Source: Nissolia schottii
Lineage: Eukaryota; Streptophyta; Magnoliopsida; Fabales; Fabaceae
NCBI GenBank assembly: GCA_003254905.1
Contig: QANU01011901.1
Coordinates: 780,691 to 844,690, forward strand
Reading direction: 5' to 3'
Length of the DNA: 64,000 nt
Positions 34,063-46,400 of this stretch are shown here, in pieces (position 1 is the stretch's first letter; every line of letters starts with the position of its first letter). Made by a program: the position numbers and the translations under genes. The notes under the pieces were generated by a model that ran no database searches, was not told the DNA's origin, and was given only the letters and a program-made list of their open reading frames with translations.

Positions 34063-34877
34063 AATAAAGACTTTGCACACTTATACCTGCTTTTTGTCAC
34101 AAATTTTTGTCCAATTATACCCCTCTCATTAGTTACAAACTTCAAATTTGTTGTTCCATAAAATGTTTTTAACTATAACAAAACTTTACACACCACGTTC
34201 CAACAACCATTTTTAAAATTTGAAAAAATATATATATTTTTTCACTAACACAGAACTGCTGATAACTTCTTATTTGTAACCAAATAAAAATTGCTACTCA
34301 CTTACAAATTATAAAGATTTGTGGACACAAAGTGCTTACATCCCACTAGTATATGTAAAAGTGTTGGAGTTAGAAATAAAATCAGGTTGCTTTAGTTTAA
34401 TTTTAACTAATTTTTTTTACCAAACTTAAACCAATTCAACCTGACCACAATCGGATTGGTTTGGTAATTCTAAAGTTTACTCATAAATACATAATATTTC
34501 TTAATACTATAAATACCACTAGTCAATACTTAATTACTCGAAGGTGAGCCTATTTATAGGACTGAAAACACAACGGCCAAAACACAACGGTTAAAAACAA
34601 ATTACAATCAAATCAAACATAATATATATTATTCTTAACAGTGTTTATTCAGTAATCACTCTTAGACAATATTTATTAAAAAAATGATGAGAGATTCTTG
34701 CATGAGTATACTTACCACCTCTCATCTTCACATTAATAAAGGGGGACACACTAATTTTATCTAAAATATATTCACTTATTTAGGAGTCCCATTAACTTTA
34801 TTACAAGAATGTTTAAAGATGAAATGATAGATTGTGTTTATCCAATATTTTTTCAAGTGACATTCTCTTCTCGCATC
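32501..34877. other. AT-rich spacer between small-protein genes 2 and 3
   Basis: No gene seen. It contains the (TC)n(TA)n microsatellite at 34007-34062 and low-complexity sequence. Confidence 0.5.
34007..34062. repeat. Compound (TC)n(TA)n microsatellite
   Basis: About 18 TC units followed by about 9 TA units, uninterrupted. Confidence 0.95.
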
Positions 34878-34884
34878 TATAAAA
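34878..34884 (+). promoter_or_regulatory. TATA box of small-protein gene 3
   Basis: TATAAAA in the context TTCTCTTCTCGCATC-TATAAAA-GGG, 113 bp upstream of the ATG at 34997. The preceding CT-rich tract is like that of gene 1. Confidence 0.65.
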
Positions 34885-34996
34885 GGGTATATTTTCCTTC
34901 AACATAATGTATAGCAAGAAAGCCCAAAAGCAAAAAAAAAAAAGAAAAGGCTTCTTTACTGCTTAGCTCTTAGTTCTTACTTTGTTTATTACCCAA

Positions 34997-35239
34997 ATGG
35001 CAGGTTTTGTTCGAGGGTTTGCCGACATGGTGGAAGGAGATCAGAGCAGCCGCGCTATGCCTATGGCAACTCAGTCTCAGCCAAATCCCAACATGATGTG
35101 TCCATTCCCTGTTCAAGCTCCGGCGCCAGCCGGCTTTTTCAATGGAAATGATCAAAAGCTATTCGCTGTTAACAACACCACCAACCTCAAAGTTAAGGGC
35201 GATGGTAATGGATCTTGCAAGTTTCTCAACTTCAACTGA
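34997..35239 (+). CDS. Small protein of the tandem three-gene family, member 3 (unknown function)
   Basis: Single exon, 80 aa, starting MAGFVRGFADMVEGDQ, the same opening as member 1. The ATG at 34997 is chosen because it restores that shared start. The middle is Gln/Pro/Met-rich with one cysteine. The C-terminus FAVNNTTNLKVKGDGNGSCK then FLNFN keeps NNT, KG-x-GNGS and a final aromatic-rich FxNF, a diverged form of the tail of members 1 and 2. No signal peptide or membrane span is seen. It is the most diverged of the three, which suggests rapid evolution. Confidence 0.68.
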   Translation: MAGFVRGFADMVEGDQSSRAMPMATQSQPNPNMMCPFPVQAPAPAGFFNGNDQKLFAVNNTTNLKVKGDGNGSCKFLNFN

Positions 35240-36547
35240 GAGTTTCTCCAGCTGTTATCTATTACTCTGCAATACAAAGCCGTCGTATATATAAACAAAT
35301 AAAACCTACTATGTATATTGAGGAAGGGCCTATTATATAAATAAGTAACAACCTCTCTGCCTGCTCCTACCTCAACGATTATGTAACAATCTTATCAACA
35401 AACTAATAAATTGAAGATACTAAATGTAATTCATTTAGCCTCCGTAGATATATTAGTTGTAATTTATCTTGATCTCATATTTTTGTATGTTGGGAGGAGA
35501 ATCTTGTGTTGCTTGTCCTCCTTAGGGTACAGAATGTTGTTGCTGGAATGGATATCATATAAACAAAAATAAATAAATAAATAGAAAAGAATAATGAACC
35601 CATAAAAGAGGGATTAATTTAATATCATCCCATATTTTAATCCATAGAAAGAACTGCAAGTGGTTGGAGTGGCAGTGAAAGTGAAAGCAAAGGAAAATGG
35701 GTAGGGAGGGAGTTTCACTATTTCTCTATTGCTCGTGTTTTTGTAAGTTATTTTGCCTTGTTTGAGTTGTATTAATTATATGTATACATTTAGTATAACA
35801 CAATATTTATTCACACTTTGACATAATCTTCCGTACCAAATGAGTACTCATAACATTTCTCTTTACCAAAATATTTTTATTGTCTATTTTATACTTTGTG
35901 CTCGTGAACTAGCCAAATTCAATAAAAATCAATCAGGTATAAAGTGAATTGGGTTGAACTCATTATTCAAGATGCCGACTCATAATTTATTCATTATCAA
36001 CTAGATGAGATCTCAACAAGGTACAACATATTTATATGAGACATCATTTCTCAAAATATTGTTTATACTACATATGAACTTTTGACAAGTTTGTTGGTGC
36101 ATGGCATCACTAGAAGTTATTGATGGTTTACAAGGAGGAAAAGCTTACGTAATTGAAGTTTTACGCGAGGTTTTAACTACAGGACTAACTACAGCATTGT
36201 TCATTTATTTGTTATGTCTCCTTGTGGAGTTATGGTTGACATTGAAAAATGAAAGCGAGGAATGGGATTCGTGTATCATATCGGTACAGTTTTATTTAGT
36301 AGGGGCGAAATAGGCAGAGGGAAAACAGATATAAAAAATAGAGGAAGATTATTCAGACGAGGGAAAAATGGTTACTAGCTTGCCCCATATTTTCGCCTCT
36401 AAGCAGGGGAAACCTGCGCTAAAATTGAGACAAATGCATGGCCTTTGAAATTACTCAAGGCGGGCCAAATGCACATCTCAAAGTGCTGAGGTTGCTTTAA
36501 CCTTATTTTTTGGGAAGTGCCATTTTCACAATTGTTCATGGCCCGCC

Positions 36548-36578
<31 letters not shown>

Positions 36579-37064
36579 AACAGCATACAGTATAACAAAC
36601 CATCTGCAATCTATGATTGAATATTGAATATAACGTCAATCACATGCATGAACAGCCCCCACCACCCCAAACAAGAAGCATGCAAGAACCAACTGCTATG
36701 AAAAACAAATGCAAGAACTGTAATTTGTGAAGAGACTATACGAGCATGAGAGAATTAAATAGAAGCTTGCATCACTAGCAAAAATCAACCAAGTATTAAA
36801 ACATCTCCCCAAACACAGCACGTACGTAAAGTTTAACGTGCGCAATCAAATCAACTTTTGAGTATCTCCAGAATAAAAAAAGTAACTAAGAAATTAAGAA
36901 ATTCAAGCCAGACATCTATAGCATAGCTTATTCTACATTACCCATATCACAATAGGCACAGTCTCTGCTTAAATTGCATGATTGTTTCTGTGGAGCTGGT
37001 AACTCATTCAATTTGTCATCTGCTCACGAGAATCTTAGCTGCTCCACGCATTTGTCAGTCCCAT
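35240..37064. other. Intergenic spacer with a 30-bp poly-A run
   Basis: The 3' side of small-protein gene 3, then AT-rich DNA. A run of 30 A occupies 36548-36577. A 70-codon frame at 36101-36313 is hydrophobic but isolated. The 3' UTR of the zinc-knuckle gene (minus strand) probably begins near 36900. Confidence 0.45.
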
Positions 37065-38400
<1,336 letters not shown>

Positions 38401-39583
38401 ACACCAACAAAAAACAATTATGTTAAATAATTTTTTGTACATTATAAGAAAATTATATTAGATAGTTTCGGAAAAAAAAATTATTTTTCAATTTATTTAT
38501 TTATAGTTAAAAATAATGAGAGTAACTGCAATTAATTTAATATAATATATTGTGTATATTAATATAAATTTATAAAATTAAAATGATGAATGATAAAATA
38601 AAAAATTAAAGTTGAATTGAGATATACAGTGATCTAATAACTAACAAAGAAAACTCAATTTAAAATGAGATTAATTCACATTTACATATAACATAAGAGT
38701 TTTTTTATTGTCATTTAAATCATATATTATTACGTAAATAAAGATAATTAAATATCTTACTCTTTACTTCAAAAAAATTTGGAGTTATAACACATAATTA
38801 AATGATAAAATAAGTTCTTTTTATGTTGACCGTGCATAAATTTTTCTTTTAACATTTTAAAAAAAAAGTTTTTAAGCATTTAAAAGTTTTTAAGCATGGT
38901 GAAACTGTGAAAAGGAAAAGGTTATAATTTTTGTCTCAAAATTGTGCATAATACCTACTATACTCAAAATATTGTTTATAATTAATGTCAGCTTTCGAAA
39001 TGACACACTTAGAACTAGGGGGGGATAAACGCAATCACATACTGCATTTGAGAACCTTTTGCATAATGATTAAGGATTAATAATTTGTTGAAATGATGAC
39101 TAAATTTCTTATAACATTACAAATGTTCACCTATCATACCTATCCAAGCAATTTAACATCAAGTTTTACATAGCACGACTGCACTACGCAATATAGAGAG
39201 AAATTGAATAACCACGACTTAATTCATTATTGCTAAATGCCAAAAAGCATCAACTTCTTATATATTACTTGAGTAGTGTTATATGGTGTCTACACCATGG
39301 TGACATTTTTGTATTACTTAAGAGCTGTCAAAATTAAGGTTCTCTCTAGTTTTTTAAGAAGATCACGTGTTATTAGTAAAAAAAGAAGCTTGCTTAGACT
39401 AGGGTAATAATTCAAAAGCCTCCTGACAAAGGAGTTCAGCTCCTTAAATGAGAACACTACAAACTCAAAAAGAAATCATCCCATGTTCATCATAAACATG
39501 TACTAGCTAGTAACTGTCACAATTCATAAGACCAAAAAAAAAAGGTTATCAATCTCAAAAGCCAATCTTAAGGGGGCATCTGT
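38401..39583. other. AT-rich intergenic spacer, no gene seen
   Basis: No coding frame, RNA gene or bounded repeat recognised between the zinc-knuckle leader and the 3' end of the OEP16-2-like gene. Confidence 0.5.
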
Positions 39584-42002
39584 CTAGAATATCCCTGTGA
39601 GAAGATTTGCAGCGGTTGAGATTGCAGCCCCAGTGATAGCACACTGCACAATCTGTTCATGAGATGAGTCTTCTGATGTGAGTGCAAGTGTTGCCCCAGT
39701 TATTGCTCCGGCAACAGCACTATTTTTCTGCATCAATCAGAATCATAGTTAAACGTAATTTCTTTAGTAAAATCTTGCAACAGAACAAACGCCACTAGGC
39801 TGCTAAAGAAAATAGTTAGCAAGGAAGAAATATGTTCCATGAGAAAGGAGCAATTAGTAATTGCATGCTTAAGAATTAAGATGTACAAAAATTCCCTAAT
39901 TAATCCTCAGGCTAATAAGCATGTATTAATTGTTCACTGCACAAGAATGGAGGATTGCTGTTGTTCCATTTTATAGAAAAAAGTACTGATATTTGTTCTC
40001 AAAAAGTTGGAACTTAAGGGCCAACACACCCTTAAAAATTAGGTTGGGTCGAGGCAATGTGTTATGCACTTTTGTCCAATAAATCTCTTTTTTTGAGTGA
40101 GTCACAAAAAAATACGCTCAAACATCATTTCTTAAAAGAAAAAAAAAAAAAAAAGGCACAGCTACAAAATTGGGGTTTAAAAATTAAAGCATTACCCAGT
40201 CATGAGCTCCACGTGCTTCCTTCAGCCCATATGTGACAGCCGAGTATAATCCTGCTGCCACTCCTACATTTTAGAAAAAAAAAATACTGTGAGGTATATT
40301 TGCATCCTCACAGGGACAATTTTCCTTAAAACGTGCAACACAGGCAATCATGATTCATGTAGATAACTCTAGTTCACGAGGCAGAAGAGAAAACCCCTTG
40401 TCCGATGGTAAGGGCCGGGGCTATATAAACACAGAACATGAGTCGACTTTGGATTGCAAGTTTGCCAAATGTAATGTGTTACAAAGCTAACAAAAATCAG
40501 TAATAGTTAGCAAATTCACATATCATAGAAGCATATTGCGTCCTTTAGTTAGAGAATATATCATTACCCCATTGAAAGGACTCTTTCCCGGTATTCTTCA
40601 CCTGAGGAAGGACCAAAAAAAAAGGACAAAAAAACCATAGAATCAGACAAAGGCTCACCGAGTTTAGAACAAAATACAGATTAACAATACAAGTTCACTT
40701 ATGGAACATTAATGCAATCACGCGAGCTTTGAAGTGAACTATAACATTCAAATTAAGTTTATAAACTCACCATGGCCTCAAGGGATTTGCCGTTGGTCTC
40801 TCCTGCATGCACAAAAGCAAAACAGAAACAAATATTACTGTTTTTCCATTGGTTCCCACCATAAATGGACATAATATTTTCTTCTTTTGTTTGAGTGTCA
40901 ATATATTTATTTGTAACTCCACTTATATTCAGGAATTATATTTTCATAATCATAAAATCTCCCAACTGATTACATTGGGACATGTACCTCTGAGGCCAGG
41001 CAAGCGATGTTTCTTGGCGGCAGAAACTTCTGGAGGCAAACCGCCATTATTATCAAGCCCGGTACCTATATGAACCCATAACATGGACATCATCTAGTTC
41101 TCTTAGTAGTAGTAAACATCGATTAGTTTCCAATAATGGGTCAGCGCTCCAATGAAAATTAAGTCATTTAAATGGTGATTAACATACACATACAAGATGG
41201 AAAACCTCAATTAGCATTAAATTCAAACATATATAACCGGTTCCATCAGCATTTAAAATGATGAAGATTACAAAATTAATCCAAACAAAGAAGTGGAGGG
41301 TACATAGACATTGCACCTTCAATAGCTGTGAAATAGGCCTCACGGGACACTGCTTGAACCGCTCCTATCTAGAAGAAAAGAGGTTGTTATTGGTAAGTGA
41401 CACCCAAATACATATTTATACTAATTTGACATGAAAAGTTGCTCCATCTGTCATTGGATGAGATCTTTGTGTGCCTCTTTGAGATCCCATCCTGAATGAC
41501 GAGGTGAGATGTGAGATATCTCACGTCAAAAGAGTACATATTGCATGATGATATGAATAGATTTATGCTCCACATAATATATATACTATTATACACACAC
41601 GTATATATATATACTCACACCATTAATTATTCTTGGAAAAAGAAAAAGTAACGGAAAGAGGAAAGAGAACAATGAATAATACATATGAGATGAGAAGCAT
41701 AAATTCATTTACCCGAACATTCTGAGTACATGTCACATACCATGTCTATGTAACTAGTATGTTAAAAACAAACATTTCCCGGAAGAAAATGAAGAAAGAC
41801 GTGCATGATGAGCTGTAAAGGCCATCAGAATGAAGAGTGAAGAGAGGGAACATCGAAATTGAAATACCCCGGCAGCTTTGACGAAGGACTCAGCAATACG
41901 GTTGAGAAGAGGGTGGCCAAGGTCGAGGAGTCCCCCTTTGTTGAAGGTACTAAGCTCATCAAGGACCGAACGGGTCTCCAAATTGCTGCTACTACTATTC
42001 AT
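39584..42002 (-). CDS. OEP16-2: OEP16-2-type outer plastid envelope pore protein
   Basis: Predicted as complement(join(39584..39727,40196..40263,40568..40601,40771..40802,40988..41065,41317..41368,41868..42002)), seven exons, 180 aa. All introns are GT-AG with consistent phase. Key blocks are LDLGHPLLNRIAESFVKAAG, IGAVQAVSREAYF, the loop LDNNGGLPPEVSAAKKHR, ESFQWGVAAGLYSGVTYGLK and HDWKNSAVAGAITGATLAL. The end is AITGAAISTAANLLTGIF. This matches the OEP16 fold of four alpha-helical membrane segments (Tim17/22 superfamily). The longer loop between helices 1 and 2 marks the seed-type OEP16-2 (OEP16-S), known in Arabidopsis to be expressed in maturing seed and pollen. OEP16 forms an amino-acid-selective channel in the outer envelope. 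Three G-boxes and an ABRE-like site sit upstream of the start, fitting ABA/seed control. A MITE lies in intron 1. Confidence 0.93.
41545..41715. repeat. MITE family copy 2, in intron 1 of the OEP16-2-like gene
   Basis: Aligns with the MITE at 57474-57614. It shares ATTTATGCTCCACATAATATA, then ATTATTCTTGGAAAAAG, GAACAATGAATAATACATATG, and a closing ATAAATTCATTTACC. It is expanded in the middle by a TA/CA-rich stretch. Confidence 0.55.
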
Positions 42003-42120
42003 CTTTTGTCTTGCTTAATCAACCAACAAAATACTACCCAAAGCACCCAAACAAAAGAAGAAGAAGAAAAGTAGTTGGTAAGTACTAAAGTGAGACAGAA
42101 GAGGAAGAGGGGAGAAAGAT

Positions 42121-42255
42121 CACGTGACATGGGAATGGAGAAGGAGTGTATTGGAGAACACGTGTTTGTACGACCCCACACGTGGATGCTCCTAGAGTAT
42201 AGAACTGCCGCACTTGGTGGCAAACTATTTGCAACAGAATTAATTAATACGTGTC
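42121..42255 (-). promoter_or_regulatory. ABRE/G-box cluster upstream of the OEP16-2-like gene
   Basis: CACGTG occurs at 42121-42126, 42159-42164 and 42179-42184 (the last as CCACACGTGG), and ACGTGTC at 42249-42255. All lie 119-253 bp upstream of the start codon. Multiple ACGT-core elements of this type are the signature of ABA/ABI5-regulated seed-maturation promoters, and the seed-type OEP16 of Arabidopsis is reported to be under such control. Confidence 0.7.
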
Positions 42256-43427
42256 TTGCACTCGTGACTTGTGTTGAGATTTCTTAGCTATATTATTTAC
42301 ACTAACCTTTCTTGGGTAATATCACACGTCAATCCTTCATTTGTTACACCATAGTACTGTCATGTTCATAAAAATACTCGGCTTAATTTACAAGTGCCTT
42401 TTTTATTTGAATTTACAAGTTTTATTATGCCAAATATTAACCCATAATGAGTTTTATCATGCCAAATTCAGCAATAAAATAAGGCTATGTATCCAAAGCA
42501 CTGATACATGATCACATGGAGTAACAATTGCTACTTTCTTTTAATCATTGGTCTCGGATACAAATTATAGATGGTACTTAAAAAGTCATTTCAAATGCTC
42601 GAACAAAACATTTGTGGTTTCAACATAAAGGAATGATGGACTAGTCCGCCGCGACACCTATGACCGTGGCGTCATCTTACGCAGGGATTGACGCAAGACC
42701 ATAGTACTGTGGGCCATTGAACCAAACGGAAGGGTGAAAGGGGGGAGGGGGTAAGCAAAAAATAAATAACTTGAAAAGACGGAATTTGTTCATTTGGTAC
42801 CGACCCCTAACGAAGAACTGCTTGAGATGTCCATTGCATACGTAACAAGTCCAATAGATTTACAACGGATGAAGATTCCCTACTAGTGAAAAATTGGCCC
42901 TAGAAACTCGCTGCACATATACCCCTAACATCACATCCACCACCCAAAAAGAAAAAGGACAAAAACACAAGAAAAACCTATGTAGGGCAGATATTAGCGC
43001 CCTGTATCACCAAGTTCAGCTAACTCTGAAAAGGGGAACAAATAACATGATCACCCCGCACCCGCACCCCGGATCCTCTGGAGGAACTATCAAAGTATGA
43101 GCTGGACGGGCAAAAATTGAAAGAGAAAAAATAAAACAAAACAGAAGATTATTACTAAGGAGCGTTATACAAAAGCAACAATTACTAAGCTCGAAGCCCG
43201 AAATAGCAGACTGAAGGATGGTAGCAGATCCTCCCACGTTGCTGTATTAATGTCTTCCTGCCTTAGTGGCACTGTATAGTACTTCCACATGTCCTCGATG
43301 GAACGCATAATCAGAGAATTTACCCCCTTGTAGGTAAAAATTCCTTTTTTTCTCAAAGCTATCGCTTTGGCAATCAGTAACCACCTAGTCACCAGCAATC
43401 TGCCTTCCTGCATATGATTCTAAAAGC
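42256..43427. other. Intergenic spacer; 3' UTR of the PP4R3 gene at the right
   Basis: No gene recognised. The last 300 bases or so are probably the 3' UTR of the minus-strand PP4R3 gene, where an open frame (43165-43413) has no link to the upstream exon. Confidence 0.45.
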
Positions 43428-46400
43428 TTAGGATCCATTTACGGCCATCTCTGGCGACGACTTTGGCGGAACCAATGGACGTTCCTCTCCACCCAACTGC
43501 ATGTTATCTGAAGTTCCATGCAAGCAATCAGAAAAGCTTTTAGAGGCTGCAGTTTCTTTTTCTACATGGTTATCTTCAGCCGCTTTGTCGCTATTGTCAC
43601 AGCTACTTGTTGAAACATTTGGCCCTTCTCCCTGATTGTCTTCACTTGAACTAATCCTCCCTTCAACCGTTCGAGCACCTGTAGGACTGTTTGTTGCAGT
43701 TTTATTATTACCTGGTAGCACAGCTTGGCTCAAGGTTGAACACAGGGCAGCAAAGACGCCATCTTTAGATTTTGAATTCTTAAATAACTTCTGCTTCTTC
43801 GAAAGTTCGGGCTCCTTATCCTTTGAAGGCAAATTCCTTTTCAGCCGGAGAAACTCCATAGCCCCTTCATCCTCTTCAGAAGCTTCTTTCTGCTTCTTTG
43901 GTGGTGGCCTGTAATCTTCATCATCCTCATCATCATCATAGTCAACCAGTCCACCTGACCTTGGACTGAAAATCAAAATGAACAAATTACATTACAGCTT
44001 ATCTACTTCCTGTTGAACTATGAAAAATTAAAAATAAACATCAGTTTACCTTGACTGTGGATAGCTTGCAGCAACTCCATTGGCTAAAATAGGTTGATGC
44101 TGCACTTTATGATTACGCGAAATGGACGGAGAGGCTGCATCCTCCTCATCACTAATCCCATCACCAAAAGTAATGAGACTCCAGACTAGTTGTATAAAAC
44201 CCACTACAATAATTACGAGAAGATACGTACCTGTCCTCATTAAAGTAGTGTTCCTCTTCTTTCTCCAGAGCACGCTCATCCATTCTTCTTCGCAAGTCCA
44301 CTACATTAGGAGCATCTTTTATCCCATCATTATCCATACACTGCAAGCAAGCATGTGTAACTCAAATGTGCTTAGCCCAGAAGTCAAGTGGGTAAAATTT
44401 AAGAAGATAAAAATACCTGCTCATATTTTACTTTCAGCGAGCGAATGGAAACCAAATACTCAAATTTCACCAGCTGGTCCCAGAAAGAATCAACTACATA
44501 TTTCAGCAATAATGTCATACCCTCCTCCTGCACAATACAACATTATCAGTGCAAAATTACTTGCAGCATTTAGTATTGACAATGTACACATTAAGGGTTG
44601 GCACCTTCCGAATATACTCAAAAAGTTCCAGAACTGCAGAATTGAGCAGATTGTAGCGATTGCCATTAGCAACAAAGGCATCTATAATCGGTTTGAGAAC
44701 ATTGTTCCTAACAAAATAGTTTAACAGATGCTCATCCTGCAGGTCAACACTCCAATTTGTTAGATGTATAAGATGTCAAGAGAAATCCATCGGAAATCTA
44801 CAGGAAACAACAACTGCATTGGGATAGTAAATACAGACAGAGAATCACGGTTAAGGTGAGGAAGGTCAATGAAATGAAACTTCAGATCTTCTTCAATCTA
44901 GAATGCCTAACAACACAGGAATATTTACCTCTAACTTTAAAATAAAGACAAGACAATGACTGCAGAATGAATTTTGAAAGCTACATGCCCAGATAAAACA
45001 CACACAGACACACACACTAGTTTTCCATTAAAAAATGAACATCCAGAAATCATTTGAGGCTTCTTTTTATCCAAGTTCAAGTTTTGAATAATTTTAGAAA
45101 GGTAATGTTGGTCTCACGTCACTAGTTTCAATTTGACTAATATTACACCAAAACTTCAGTACAGCATTTTTGGCCGTGGAAGGTGTTAATGACACACATA
45201 AATAAAGCTGAATGACTCCTATTAATATCACAAGCCCATTGGTGGATGCAAAAAAATGTGCTAAATAAGTATATATGCACAAGCACAATGTGCGCTATCA
45301 TTCTGCCGAAAGCCATAATTACAAGTGCCCCTCCCCCAACACACTCCAAAAAGAAGTTATAACTAGTGTAGTAACATTCTTGTCTTCTCATACCCTATTT
45401 GCATTTTGTTCACAATTTATTACAAAATTCAATATATGTATAATTATGTTAGAAACTGACCGGGCGGTCGCGGTCCTGGCGGTGGACAATAGTACGAACA
45501 AACCGGACAGCACCAACAACTAAGTATCTTTCTCTTCTCTGTGTCAGTACCAAAATTTTTTCGATCACATTATTAACAAGAAAGTTGCACCTGCAAAGAG
45601 AGATCCATGATCAGAATTTTCAAGATTCACACCAAAAAGTCAATTCCGATTACAGCAGGGCAACAAGAGAATACTTTATCCTATATGGGTGATGTAGGAC
45701 ACAAAAGCATAGTAATTCACATATGTTTGATAGTATCTCCGGTTTTGTACTCTGACACTGAACTCTTCTTCCAGGACCTATTGATTTACCACTTGCATCA
45801 GCAATATTTTCTGAAGGACATGATGCTGTTATAACTTCGACCAGTTGACCCAAATGCTTCTCAAAGAAAATATCAATAATAGTCTCCCTCTGCCAAATAG
45901 CACTAAAACAATCAATAAAATGAAGTCCAGGAAAACATATCCTATAAACCTAGAAAAAGCCCTCCATCTTACATGAAACTTTAACTGACAAGTTATTCCA
46001 ACAATTCAGCAGATATATTATAAAACACAACTCAACATTCAAAACTTACACCTGCACAAACAAATTTAGACATGTTGACTTCAAAAACAGTAAGAAAAAG
46101 GCATTGATCTCACATTTAATTGTAACTGACATGCTATTCCAACAATTAGTAAATATACCATAAAACAGAATTCGTGATTCAAAATCTAGACCGGTAAAAA
46201 CAAACTCAACTGCAAATCTCCAGATGCAAAGATACCACAAAGTGAAAATTCGATGCCCAGGAGGGTTCACTAAACAAAGAACACAAGAAGACAAAAGATA
46301 GCAACTCAAATGTAGATAAACTACATTACCAACTGAAATGATCAAATATTAACAATAAGTAGCAAAGAGAATTACAATTTAAAACTAACGACAGCTATGG

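Noticed and set aside
34380-34480. AACCAATTC/GATTGGTTTGG words resembling those near 23,040
   Set aside because: The similarity is limited to short A/T-rich words without definable ends, so no element was called.
36101-36313. 70-codon hydrophobic frame starting MASLEVIDGL
   Set aside because: Isolated, no promoter or splice context, no family recognised; one hydrophobic stretch is common in random AT-rich DNA.
43165-43413. 82-codon minus-strand frame after the PP4R3 stop
   Set aside because: It is in the probable 3' UTR; no acceptor joins it to the last exon in frame and homologues end near the assigned stop.
45650-45690. PP4R3 reading [10 protein letters not shown] continuing past residue K
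   Set aside because: The GTATTC donor at 45674 and the next exon ([13 protein letters not shown]) restore the conserved protein, so the continuation is intronic.
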